Source: Serratia plymuthica NBRC 102599
Lineage (GTDB): Bacteria > Pseudomonadota > Gammaproteobacteria > Enterobacterales > Enterobacteriaceae
Length of the DNA stretch: 64,000 nucleotides
Direction of reading: 5' to 3'
Assembly (NCBI RefSeq): GCF_001590925.1
Contig: NZ_BCTU01000016.1
Coordinates: forward strand, 1 to 64,000
In this document: piece by piece, positions 54,816-63,485 of the stretch
How the letters are laid out: each line of letters starts with the position of its first letter
How positions within the stretch are numbered: the stretch's first letter is position 1
The notes under the pieces: model-generated
Told to the model about the DNA's origin: nothing
The model's input: only the letters and a program-made list of their open reading frames with translations
Databases searched by the model: none
Program-made: the position numbers and the translations under genes

Positions 54816-55760
54816 ATGAAAAATCCAAAAATAGAAACCTTGTGGACCCATTTGCACTGGCTTACCGTACTGGCCGAACAGGGCAGTTTCACCCGTGCGG
54901 CGGAGCGGCTGGACGTCAGTAAAGCGGCCATGAGCCAGAAAATAAAAGAGATCGAAATGCTGGCCGGGGTGCCGCTGGTGCAGCGAACTACCCGCAGCGT
55001 TCGGCTGACCGATGCCGGGTTGAGGCTGGTTGAGGAACTGCGTCAGCCTTTCGCGCAGATTAAACAGAGTTTCTCCGGCATTTGCGATTCCAGCGGGCCG
55101 CTGCGCGGTTCGATCCGGGTGACGGCGCCGGTGGCGTTTGCCCGCCAGCAGTTGGTGCCACGGATCACCGGCTTTCTGCGCGCCAACCCGGAGGTACGGG
55201 TGCAGCTTGAGGTATCGGACCGGCTGGTATCGTTGGCCACCGAAGGTTTCGATCTGGCGATCCGTCATAGCGATAGCCTGCCGGATACGCACGTCGCCTG
55301 GCGGCTGTGCCCGACGGAAACGCTGGCGGTGGCGTCGGCGGACTATATTAAACGGCACGGCATGCCGTCATCTCCCGCCGAGCTGCAACGGCATCAGTGC
55401 CTTTACTATCCGCGGGGGAGCGAGCAGCCGGGCTGGAGCTTTGTCGCCAGGCACTCGACTGAGGGGAAAGTGGACCAGGTCCGCGTGCCGGTCAGCGGCC
55501 CGTTTGCCACCAACAACAGCGAGTCGATACGCGATGCGGCGGCGGAAGGGCTGGGCATTGCTCTGCTACCGGATTTCAGCGCGCAGCAGGCGCTGGCGGA
55601 CGGGCGGTTGATTGAGGTACTGCCGGCCTGGCGCCCGATTGGCGCCTTTGCCGACAGTCTTCACGTAGTGCGGCCCTATGCACCGCAGGTGTCGCGTGCG
55701 GTAACGGAGTTCAGCAGCTACTTGCGCGGCGCTTTTGCCGAAGGGTTTGCCGCCGGTTGA
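54816..55760 (+). CDS. LysR-family transcriptional regulator
   Basis: A 314-residue LysR regulator. The winged helix (about 9-67) contains LHWLTVLAEQGSFTRAAERLDVSKAAMSQKIKEIEMLAG and TTRSVRLTDAG. The effector domain (about 88-305) has GSIRVTAPVAFARQQLVP and the FDLAIRHSDSLPDT block of the AaeR/YafC-type subgroup. I chose the ATG at 54816; a TTG sits two codons earlier. It is divergent from the tautomerase. Its 3' end overlaps the convergent TetR gene by 43 bases. Confidence 0.9.
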   Translation: MKNPKIETLWTHLHWLTVLAEQGSFTRAAERLDVSKAAMSQKIKEIEMLAGVPLVQRTTRSVRLTDAGLRLVEELRQPFAQIKQSFSGICDSSGPLRGSIRVTAPVAFARQQLVPRITGFLRANPEVRVQLEVSDRLVSLATEGFDLAIRHSDSLPDTHVAWRLCPTETLAVASADYIKRHGMPSSPAELQRHQCLYYPRGSEQPGWSFVARHSTEGKVDQVRVPVSGPFATNNSESIRDAAAEGLGIALLPDFSAQQALADGRLIEVLPAWRPIGAFADSLHVVRPYAPQVSRAVTEFSSYLRGAFAEGFAAG

Positions 55761-56341
55761 CCTTCGTTCAGGATACGCACTACATAGTCGCAGGCAATGC
55801 GACAGTCCTGGCTGAGATTCGCTTCGCCGCCGGATAGGCTGCCACGCAGCCACAACCCATCGATCATCGCCGCCAGCCCGCGAGCGGCATCGCGCGCCTG
55901 TTGTTGCGGCAGTTCACGGCGGAACTGGCTGCAGATATTGGAATAAAGCCGACGATCGTTGGCGCGTTGCAGGCGGCGCAGCGGCGGCTGGTGCATGCTG
56001 GCGGCCCAGAAATCAAGCCAGGCACGCATCGAGATCGCATTGGTTTGGCTGGGATGAAAGTTACCCTGAATAATGGCAAATAGCTGCGATTGGCTGTCGG
56101 CGGCCGCCTGGCTGCGGCATTCGGCGACCGCGTCGCGCAGATCGCGCAAGATCTTGCGCATGGTGGCGCTCAGCAATCCCTCTTTATCGCCAAAGTAGTG
56201 GCTGACGATGCCGGTAGACAGCCCCGCTTCTTTTGCCACCTGCGACAGGGTGATGCCGGCCAGGCCGACGACGTTAATGGCCGCGAAGGCGGCATTAATC
56301 AACTGCTCCTTACGCTGTTCCGGAATGTCTTTACGGTACAT
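55718..56341 (-). CDS. TetR-family repressor, BetI-like
   Basis: A 207-residue TetR-family regulator. The HTH region (about 10-55) reads LINAAFAAINVVGLAGITLSQVAKEAGLSTGIVSHYFGDKEGLL, and the C-terminal domain keeps MRAWLDFWAASMHQPPLRRLQ and GLAAMIDGLWLRGSLSGG, which closely follow E. coli BetI. I chose the ATG at 56341 behind GGGGA. It is divergent from a BCCT transporter gene, and choline or betaine is the obvious effector, but betA and betB are not beside it. Confidence 0.88.
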   Translation of the reverse strand: MYRKDIPEQRKEQLINAAFAAINVVGLAGITLSQVAKEAGLSTGIVSHYFGDKEGLLSATMRKILRDLRDAVAECRSQAAADSQSQLFAIIQGNFHPSQTNAISMRAWLDFWAASMHQPPLRRLQRANDRRLYSNICSQFRRELPQQQARDAARGLAAMIDGLWLRGSLSGGEANLSQDCRIACDYVVRILNEGQPAANPSAKAPRK

Positions 56342-56499
56342 TTTTTCCCCGACTGATAGGCAAATCACAGTTTTAATTTGATTGATTGAACGGTCAATCA
56401 ATACTCTATATGCTGCAAAAATGTCAAATAAATGGCGATTAAATGTTAACTAAAGGTTGCGTTTAAATCGTCTGTCTTTTGCATCATGGAATCCTGCCA

Positions 56500-58044
56500 A
56501 TGACAGTGAATAGTCTCCCATCGCACGGTGAACAACCGATTAGGTTAAATGCACCGGTATTTTTCAGCTCGGCGGCGGTGATCCTGCTGCTTGGCGTTTT
56601 GATTGTGCTGTTCCCGGCCGGTAGCAAGCAGTGGCTTAACCTGGCTCAGAGCTGGGTAGCCGATGTGTTCGGCTGGTACTACATGTTATTGATGGTTGCC
56701 TGTATGGCGTTTGTTTTTTGGCTGGCGTTGTCGCGTTTCGGCCAGATCCGCCTTGGGCCGGACGACGAGCAACCGCAGTTCAGTTATCCCTCTTGGGTGG
56801 CGATGCTGTTTTCATCGGGCATCGGCATTGCGCTGGTTTATTACGGTGCTTACGAGCCGCTGGATCACTTCCTGTCGCCACCGGAAGGCAGCGGTGGCAG
56901 CGTGCAGGCCGCGCGTCAGGCGATGGCGCTCACTTTTCTGCACTGGGGGCTGCATGGCTGGGCGCTGTATGCGCTGATCGCCACCGCGCTGGCGTATTTC
57001 GCCTATTGCCGCGGCTTGCCGCTGGCGTTGCGCTCGGCGTTGTATCCGATCTTCGGCGAGCGCATTCACGGCGGCGTTGGTCATCTGGTGGACAGCTTCG
57101 GCATTTTGGTCACGGTGATCTCGATGGTGACCAATCTGGGGATCGGTGCCTTGCTGGTTAACTCCGGGCTGTTTTACCTGTTCGATATTCCGCAAAGCAA
57201 CGGCGTGTTGTTGGTGCTGATCGTGGTGATGATGGTGGTAGCCACGCTGGCGGCGGTAACCGGCGTCGAGAAGGGCATTGCGATACTGTCCAATATCAAC
57301 GTCGGTTTTTTGTGCCTGCTGCTGCTGTTCGTGTTTCTGGCCGGCCCGACGCTAAACCTGGTCAACGGCATGTTGCAGAACGTGGGGGACTATCTGACTT
57401 CGATTGTCAGCAGAAGCTTTGACATGTACCTGTACGGCAAGGCGCGCCAGTGGCAGGGCGCCTGGACGCTGTTCTACTGGGCCTGGTGGGTGGCGTGGGC
57501 GCCGTTTGTCGGCCTGTTTATCGCGCGCATCTCCAAAGGGCGCACTATCCGTGAATTGATCTTCGGCGTGTTGCTGATCCCGCTGGGCTTTACCCTGGCG
57601 TGGTTGTCGATCTTCGGTAACACCGCCATCAGTCTGGTGCTGGAAAGCGGGCAGGCGATCCTCGGCCAGGTGGCGGTGAGCGATCCGCCGATGGCGGTGT
57701 TCAAGCTGTTCGAATACCTGCCCTATACCCAACTCACCGCCGGTTTCACCGTGTTGATAAGCTTTGTGCTTTTCCTGACGCCGGTCGATTCCGGCACGCT
57801 GATGATCGCCAACCTGTCTTGCCAGGGCGGCTCGGCGCAGGATGATGCACCGGCCTGGCTGCGCATTTTCTGGGCTGCGGTGACCACCGTGGTGTGCATT
57901 GGCCTGTTGTATGCAGGCAGCTTCAGTGCGATGCAGACCGCCGTAGTGCTGTGCGGCCTGCCGTTCTCGGCGGTGATCGTGCTGTATATGGTCAGTCTGC
58001 ATAAGGATCTGCATCGCTACGCCATGAAGCCGGTGACGACATGA
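56500..58044 (+). CDS. BCCT-family choline/betaine transporter (BetT-like)
   Basis: A 514-residue transporter with about 12 membrane segments. It has the BCCT features GIGIALVYYGAYEPLDHF near TM3, HWGLHGWALYALIATALAYF, and WTLFYWAWWVAWAPFVGLFIARISKGRTIRELIFGVL carrying the conserved Trp box. The C-terminus is short, so it lacks the long osmosensory tail of BetP and the extended BetT types. It likely imports choline, betaine or carnitine. I chose ATG 56500; a TTG opens the frame seven codons earlier. A divergent BetI-like repressor suggests choline control. Confidence 0.88.
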   Translation: MTVNSLPSHGEQPIRLNAPVFFSSAAVILLLGVLIVLFPAGSKQWLNLAQSWVADVFGWYYMLLMVACMAFVFWLALSRFGQIRLGPDDEQPQFSYPSWVAMLFSSGIGIALVYYGAYEPLDHFLSPPEGSGGSVQAARQAMALTFLHWGLHGWALYALIATALAYFAYCRGLPLALRSALYPIFGERIHGGVGHLVDSFGILVTVISMVTNLGIGALLVNSGLFYLFDIPQSNGVLLVLIVVMMVVATLAAVTGVEKGIAILSNINVGFLCLLLLFVFLAGPTLNLVNGMLQNVGDYLTSIVSRSFDMYLYGKARQWQGAWTLFYWAWWVAWAPFVGLFIARISKGRTIRELIFGVLLIPLGFTLAWLSIFGNTAISLVLESGQAILGQVAVSDPPMAVFKLFEYLPYTQLTAGFTVLISFVLFLTPVDSGTLMIANLSCQGGSAQDDAPAWLRIFWAAVTTVVCIGLLYAGSFSAMQTAVVLCGLPFSAVIVLYMVSLHKDLHRYAMKPVTT

Positions 58045-58060
58045 AACGGGAGGGCCGGCA

Positions 58061-58504
58061 TTAGCGCGGGATCACCAGCACCGGCTGGCCGATCTCGTCC
58101 AGCAGGCCACGGGTAACTGAGGTATTCAGCCAGCGCCCCAGTGAAGACAGATGGCGATGCGAGATGATCAACAGGTCACAGTTGAACAGCACCATCTGCT
58201 CAGGGATAACGTCGATGGGCGCGCCGCTGGCCAGCAGGCCTTGGGCACGGAACCCCATTTGGTTCAGCGCCCGGGTCACTTGGCCCAACTGTTTTTGCGC
58301 CAGCGCCACTTCGTGCTGAGCGGCTGGATATTCGTCGCTTTCATCGCTGTCGAAGCGCAACCCGCTGTGGCTGAGTGCGAAAGCGTTATCCACCACCGTC
58401 AGCACTATAATGCCGGAAATGCAGCTTTGCATGCGTTGCATAAATTGCAGGGCGTTGCCGCTGTGTTCAAAGTTGTCTACTGCCAATAACACTTTACCAA
58501 TCAT
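58061..58504 (-). CDS. Universal stress protein family protein
   Basis: A 147-residue UspA-fold protein. The N-terminal strand is GKVLLAVDNFEHSGNALQFMQRM and the C-terminal strand DLLIISHRHLSSLGRWLNTSVTRGLLDEIGQPVLVIPR. The ATP-binding G-2x-G-9x-G(S/T) is degenerate (Ser and Arg replace Gly), so it is probably of the non-ATP-binding UspA type. GGAG precedes the ATG, 21 bases after the siderophore-interacting gene, so it may be the last gene of that operon. Confidence 0.88.
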   Translation of the reverse strand: MIGKVLLAVDNFEHSGNALQFMQRMQSCISGIIVLTVVDNAFALSHSGLRFDSDESDEYPAAQHEVALAQKQLGQVTRALNQMGFRAQGLLASGAPIDVIPEQMVLFNCDLLIISHRHLSSLGRWLNTSVTRGLLDEIGQPVLVIPR

Positions 58505-58525
58505 AGTGACTCCCGTTTGTGCGGT

Positions 58526-59299
58526 TTAAATTGCACCCTTGAAATTAGATTCCCCTTTCTTCCAATAGCCTTTGGCGAACAGCGCGGCTTTGGGGATATC
58601 CAGCTCATTGATAAAACGGTCCTTCAGATAAGCGGCGATCTGGCATTCACAAGCTATCCACACCTGGCCCTGACCGGCGGGCAGAGCGCAGTGGCTGACG
58701 GCCTGCACCAGCGGGCTGTTCATGACGCTGTCAAAATGTCGGGTGCGTATTTGCCAACTGTTAACCCGCAGGAAGGGGTAATCGACGGTCTGAATTTCCT
58801 GCGCATCGCTCACTTCGGCAAACCACAACACCGGTAAAGGCTCTGACAGCGAGGCGAGGATGGTACGCATGGCGGGCAGGGCGGTTTCATCGCCGAGCAG
58901 CAGCAGCCAACGGGTTTGCGGCAACAGCCGAAAACCGCCGGAACAAGGGCCGGCAAACCCTAACTTATCGCCCGGCATCGCATCTCGTGCCCAGTCTGAT
59001 GCTGGGCCTTCGCCATGCAGCACCATATCGATATCGAAGGTACGGGCGAATTTGTCGATGCCGCTCAGCGTGTAAGCACGGCCTGCCAGGGTATCGCGCC
59101 AGGGGAAAAACACCTTGATCCAAGAGGCCGGCTCAAGCGTGCGCGGATCGGCAATAAATTTATCCACTTCGTCCCCGCTCAAAGTAATGCGCTTGGTTTT
59201 CGCGGTCATTTGCCTTACGGCGCTGACTCTGGCTTCACGCTTGCGGCGGGTATCTTTTTCCAGAATATCGTCGACAATTTTATTCAGCGTGTTGTGCAT
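58526..59299 (-). CDS. Siderophore-interacting FAD/NAD(P)H ferric reductase
   Basis: A 257-residue protein of the ViuB/YqjH type. The FAD-binding N-terminal domain (about 20-135) contains VSAVRQMTAKTKRITLSGDE, IKVFFPW and RAYTLSGIDKFARTFDIDMVLHGEGPASDW, and the C-terminal NADPH domain contains LLLGDETALPAMRTIL and a late WIACECQIAAYLKDRF. It reduces ferric siderophore to release Fe(II) in the cytoplasm. Its start overlaps the outer-membrane factor gene by 20 bases, placing it in the efflux operon. Confidence 0.9.
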   Translation of the reverse strand: MHNTLNKIVDDILEKDTRRKREARVSAVRQMTAKTKRITLSGDEVDKFIADPRTLEPASWIKVFFPWRDTLAGRAYTLSGIDKFARTFDIDMVLHGEGPASDWARDAMPGDKLGFAGPCSGGFRLLPQTRWLLLLGDETALPAMRTILASLSEPLPVLWFAEVSDAQEIQTVDYPFLRVNSWQIRTRHFDSVMNSPLVQAVSHCALPAGQGQVWIACECQIAAYLKDRFINELDIPKAALFAKGYWKKGESNFKGAI

Positions 59300-60725
59300 A
59301 AACGAACTCCTTAGGCGCTGCTGACGGATAGGTTTGCTCCCAGCCGCCGCCCAGCGCTTGATATAAATTAACTACGGCGAGTGCCGTTTCCTGTTGGGAA
59401 ACGATCTGAGCAGATTGCAGATCCAGCAATGCGCGCTGCGTGTTCAGGACGTTGATAAAATCGCTGGCACCGTTCAGGTAACTATCGCGAGCCAGCGAGA
59501 AAGCATGTTGGTTAGCGGCCAGTGCGTCGGCCAGATGCGCTTGGCGCCGTTGTTGAGATTGATAACCGGAAAGGGCGTCGTCTATCTCATGCCAGGCGCG
59601 AAGAACCGTTTGCTGATAAGCAATGGCCATTTCCTGTTGCCGATATTCGCTCAGACGTACACGCTGCGTGATTTTCCCTCCGTCGAAAATCGGCAGGTAT
59701 AATGCGGGGCCAATGGCGAAGGTACGGGTGGACCAATTGCCCATGTCCGATAAGGCCAGAGCCTGATAGCCTGCGTTACCGGTCAGCGTAATTCGCGGAT
59801 AATAGTCGGCGGTGGCCACGCCGATCTCTGCGGTGGCCTGATGCAAACGCTCTGCCGCCTCACGGATATCCGGCCTGCGCAGTGCGAGTTCCGAAGGCAT
59901 CCCCATCGGCACGGGGCGAGTCAGCAACGGCAGTGGACCCGGCGGCGTTAATGCCGCTTTCAGCGCACCGGGCCGTTCACCCAGCAGCAGGCTGATGGCA
60001 TTTATTAGCCGATTTTGCCGGTCGTCCAGCTCCGGCAACAGGGCTTCCACCCTGTCCAATTGCACCTGTGCCTGGTCGATATCCAGCTCGTTGCCGGCGC
60101 CGTTTTGGTATCGATTCTGGGTTAACTGCAGCGTGCGCAGCGCCGTGTCGCGGTTTTCCTGCGTGACCTCCAGCAGCCTCTGAGTGGCGCGCAGGCGCAG
60201 ATAATCACTCGCTACCTCTGCCGTCACCGAAGTCAGTACCGCTCGCCGGTTCTCTTGCGACGCGGCGAAACCGGCCCGGGCGCTTTCCGATGAGCGGCGC
60301 AGCTTGCCCCACATGTCCAACTCCCAGGCGGTGCTGAATCCGCCGCGCCAAAGATTGAAGTCCGCCTCGCCGTTTTTCCCTGACGGATCCATGCTGCCTG
60401 CTGAGGTAGCGCGCTGGCGCTGGTAGCTGCCGTCCAGGCTCAGATCCGGCGTTAGGGCCGCGTCAGCGATCCCCTGCAATGTGCGGCTTTGCTGCATGCG
60501 TGCGGTGGCTAATTGCAGATCCAGATTGTTTGCCGCTGCACGTTGCACCAGTTGCGACAACTGCGCATCATTGAATATTGACCACCAGGCTACCGGTAAC
60601 GGATTGCGGTTGGAGTGGCGATCCCAATCTCCGGGCAGAACATTTTTCGGTGGGGCATAGTTCGGGCCAACCTGTTGGCAGCCGGTTAACGCCATGAGCA
60701 GCAGCGGGATGACGATTCTGTTCAT
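59280..60725 (-). CDS. Outer-membrane efflux lipoprotein (NodT/OMF family)
   Basis: A 481-residue TolC-type outer-membrane factor. It carries a lipobox near residue 16 (LLLMALTGCQQVGPNYAPP) and two repeated long alpha-hairpin sets, for example NLDLQLATARMQQSRTLQGIADAALTPDLSLDGSYQRQRA and the second-half ALRRPDIREAAERLHQATAEIGVATADYYPRITLTGNAG. It overlaps the HlyD-like gene by 4 bases, so it is part of a tripartite MFS pump. Confidence 0.92.
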   Translation of the reverse strand: MNRIVIPLLLMALTGCQQVGPNYAPPKNVLPGDWDRHSNRNPLPVAWWSIFNDAQLSQLVQRAAANNLDLQLATARMQQSRTLQGIADAALTPDLSLDGSYQRQRATSAGSMDPSGKNGEADFNLWRGGFSTAWELDMWGKLRRSSESARAGFAASQENRRAVLTSVTAEVASDYLRLRATQRLLEVTQENRDTALRTLQLTQNRYQNGAGNELDIDQAQVQLDRVEALLPELDDRQNRLINAISLLLGERPGALKAALTPPGPLPLLTRPVPMGMPSELALRRPDIREAAERLHQATAEIGVATADYYPRITLTGNAGYQALALSDMGNWSTRTFAIGPALYLPIFDGGKITQRVRLSEYRQQEMAIAYQQTVLRAWHEIDDALSGYQSQQRRQAHLADALAANQHAFSLARDSYLNGASDFINVLNTQRALLDLQSAQIVSQQETALAVVNLYQALGGGWEQTYPSAAPKEFVYAQHAE

Positions 60726-61783
60726 TGCAGCCCCCTATCCAGCGTATTGATGCGGACGTCCGCAGACATCCCGACGCGCAGGGCATTCAGCAGCGTGGCG
60801 TGTTCTTTATTGATATCAAAAACAATTTTTACCGGTATGCGCTGAACAATTTTTGTGAAATTGCCGGTGGCGTTTTCCGGCGCCACGGCTGAAAAACTGA
60901 CGCTGGAGGCTGGAGAAATGCTGTCCACCCGGCCTTTCAGCGTTTGCCCGGGAAAGGTATCTATGCGGATGTCTACCGGTTGCCCATGCACCACCTTTTC
61001 CAACTGGGTTTCCTGGTAATTGGCGATGATGTACAGCTTGTCCTGCGGTACGATGGCCAGCAGGGCATCACCCGGTTTGACAAATTCACCGACCCGCAGA
61101 CTTTTTTTGCCGATAATGCCGCCGATCGGCGCGGTAATGCGGGTGTAGGACAGGTTTAGTTCAGCCATGGCTTTTTTAGCCTGCGCCAGTGTCAGTTCGG
61201 CATCGCTGTCCGCCTGCCTGGCCTGCAACACTTGCAGCATGTTTTTCGCTGCCTTGAGCGCCGCCTCCGTTTTGGCTACATTGGCTGACAGGGTGTGAAC
61301 GCGCGTCGTTGCCTGCTGCGCCGCCTGCAAGGATCCCGCACCGCTGTTGGCCATTTTCTGATAGCGGTTCTGTTCCTGGCGGGCAAACGTCAGTTCAGCC
61401 TGCGCAGCCTGCCGCTCCGCCTGGGCACCGGCAATCAGCGCATTTTGTCGAACCAGGTTGGCCCTGGCGTCTTCCTGGCGGGCACGAGCGGATTGCTCCT
61501 GTGCCGCTGCCTGCGAAAGAGCAACATTGAATTCGCGTTGGTCGATGACGGCCAGCAGTTCCCCCTGTTTGACCCACTGATTGTCTTTAACCTGCACCTG
61601 GGTGATTTCACCGGCTATTTGCGGAGATATGCGCGATATATCGGCGCGAATATAGGCATCGTCGGTATGTTGCTGCGTTTCATTGAAAAAAAATTTACTG
61701 ATAAATAAACCCAGCGTAACAACGATAATTGTCAGCACGGCAAAGGTGGCTTTTTTATTCGCCATAAATTTAACTCCACTCAT
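60722..61783 (-). CDS. HlyD/EmrA-type membrane fusion protein
   Basis: A 353-residue periplasmic adaptor. One N-terminal membrane anchor (about 12-32) precedes a lipoyl-like segment (AEITQVQVKDNQWVKQGELLAVID), a coiled-coil hairpin of about 90-190 rich in Ala and Gln, the second lipoyl half (NLSYTRITAPIGGIIGKKSLRVGEFVKPGDALLAIVP), and the beta-barrel. Two ATG candidates exist (61783 and 61765), both with AGGA- or GGAG-type sites. It links the MFS pump to the outer-membrane factor. Confidence 0.92.
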   Translation of the reverse strand: MSGVKFMANKKATFAVLTIIVVTLGLFISKFFFNETQQHTDDAYIRADISRISPQIAGEITQVQVKDNQWVKQGELLAVIDQREFNVALSQAAAQEQSARARQEDARANLVRQNALIAGAQAERQAAQAELTFARQEQNRYQKMANSGAGSLQAAQQATTRVHTLSANVAKTEAALKAAKNMLQVLQARQADSDAELTLAQAKKAMAELNLSYTRITAPIGGIIGKKSLRVGEFVKPGDALLAIVPQDKLYIIANYQETQLEKVVHGQPVDIRIDTFPGQTLKGRVDSISPASSVSFSAVAPENATGNFTKIVQRIPVKIVFDINKEHATLLNALRVGMSADVRINTLDRGLQ

Positions 61784-61806
61784 GATTCATTCCTGGTAAT
61801 AAATTG

Positions 61807-63345
61807 CTAGGCGGCAACCGACCGCGGTGGATAAATACGGGTCGGCATAAAAATAATCAGTGCCGTCAGTAATAACGCCAGACCAGCCACCAACATATAA
61901 AGGTCGGCGCTGGCTAAGACGTGACCTTGTCTGGTGGCGAGCTGCGACAGTTGTTCGCCAGCGGCCGCCGAAGCGTCACGGTATGTTGAACCAAAACCGT
62001 CGGTGATAACGTCGGCGTGAAAATCTCCGCGCTGCCGGCTGAGCAGAGCGATAGCACCGCTGGCCGCAGTGGCCGAGAATCCTTTCACCGCGTTGAACCA
62101 TGCGGCCGCAAAAGGGCCGTCGGTCGGTAACAGCCCGCCGGTTGCCTGCATCAGCAGCGGTATAATCGCCATCGGTTGGGCAATTGCCTGCAGCAGTTCA
62201 ATGGTGTGAAAATTGTCGCCGTTCCATTCTGGCGTTAGTTGAGAAGCCAACAGGCAGGCAGTGGCCATCAACAGCAAACTGATGGCCAGTACCCAGCGGC
62301 AATCAACCCGTGGCGTATTGCAAATAACGGCGATAATCGGCAGCGTAATTAATTGGGGTAGCGCCACCCACAGCATCATGTCTGAGGTTTGTTCCTGTCG
62401 ATACCCTTGAATCGCAGATAAATAACCCGAAGTGATATTTACCAGTGACACCATAATAATCAGAACGCCGCCCAGCGTTATTAATGAAAAAGACAGGTTT
62501 CTTTTCTTTAATAACTGAAGATTGAAAAAAGGTAGCGGGTGAAACCATTCGTTAATCAAAAAGAGCATTAACAATCCGATACCGCCCAATAATAAGCTGT
62601 AGATTAGCGGTGAATTGAGCCAGTCGAGCCGCTCCCCCTGAGAAATGCCGGTGGTCAGCATGCCCAGCGCAGTGCCGCCGAGCAGTAAACCGCGCCAGTT
62701 GAACTGCCGCAAACGTTCCAGCCGCAGCGGGTCTTGCGGCAGACCATAGCCGATGCAAACGGCGGCGATCGCCATCAGCGGCAGATTCCAGTAGAAATAT
62801 CCACTCCATCCCCAGTGAAAGGCAAAGGCGGCGGCGGTGGCACCGAGGGTGGCGCTCCAGGCGGAAACCCAGCCGTAGGCACCTAATCCCAGCACTTTGA
62901 TCAGCGGCGGCATAAAGCGTAGTACCACGGTCATCAGCATCGGCGGCAGGGCGCCGCCGGCAAAACCCTGTAGGCTTCGCACCGCCAGCAGAGCCGGATA
63001 ATGGCCTGCCAACCAGGGGGTGATCAGCCCGCCGGTCAGGTAAATGGCGGACATTACCAGCGCCACCCGGCGCAGTGAAAAAGTCGGCCAGAAGCATGGG
63101 GTAAACCCAGACCCGATCACAAAGCCGGTGACATAACAAGTGGTCAGCCAGCTGCCGGCATCCTGGCTCAGCAGCATGCCGCCTTGAATGTCTGCCAGGG
63201 CGAATTTGCTGGCATTCTCGCCCACTCCGCTGGCCATGACCGCTAAAAAAACACCGAATAATCCCAACCAGGTGCGGCCATTAATTTCGCCTGCGCTGGT
63301 GAGCCATTTATTCTTATGGTGCGGCGTAACAGACGCATCAACCAT
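61807..63345 (-). CDS. DHA2-family MFS exporter (EmrB/QacA-like)
   Basis: A 512-residue major facilitator with 14 predicted segments, as expected for DHA2. Signatures are WLTTCYVTGFVIGSGFTPCF (TM2), a motif-like LAVRSLQGFAGGALPPMLMTVVLRF (TM4, motif B-type R and G residues) and later LWVALPQLITLPIIAVICN. It works with the HlyD and OMF proteins encoded downstream as an EmrAB-TolC-like pump. AGGAG precedes the ATG at 63345, and a divergent LysR gene starts 141 bases away. Confidence 0.9.
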   Translation of the reverse strand: MVDASVTPHHKNKWLTSAGEINGRTWLGLFGVFLAVMASGVGENASKFALADIQGGMLLSQDAGSWLTTCYVTGFVIGSGFTPCFWPTFSLRRVALVMSAIYLTGGLITPWLAGHYPALLAVRSLQGFAGGALPPMLMTVVLRFMPPLIKVLGLGAYGWVSAWSATLGATAAAFAFHWGWSGYFYWNLPLMAIAAVCIGYGLPQDPLRLERLRQFNWRGLLLGGTALGMLTTGISQGERLDWLNSPLIYSLLLGGIGLLMLFLINEWFHPLPFFNLQLLKKRNLSFSLITLGGVLIIMVSLVNITSGYLSAIQGYRQEQTSDMMLWVALPQLITLPIIAVICNTPRVDCRWVLAISLLLMATACLLASQLTPEWNGDNFHTIELLQAIAQPMAIIPLLMQATGGLLPTDGPFAAAWFNAVKGFSATAASGAIALLSRQRGDFHADVITDGFGSTYRDASAAAGEQLSQLATRQGHVLASADLYMLVAGLALLLTALIIFMPTRIYPPRSVAA

Positions 63346-63485
63346 TCCCTACTCCTGCTGTTTCATTATCAATCTTTGTTGTTCGGGGGCAGTATCCAGA
63401 TTTCTTTATATTGTTTAAAATGAAATCATGTAATTAAATAGTTGCATAAAACGCAATCCAGAATATGGCTGCAAAAGGAAAAGCG

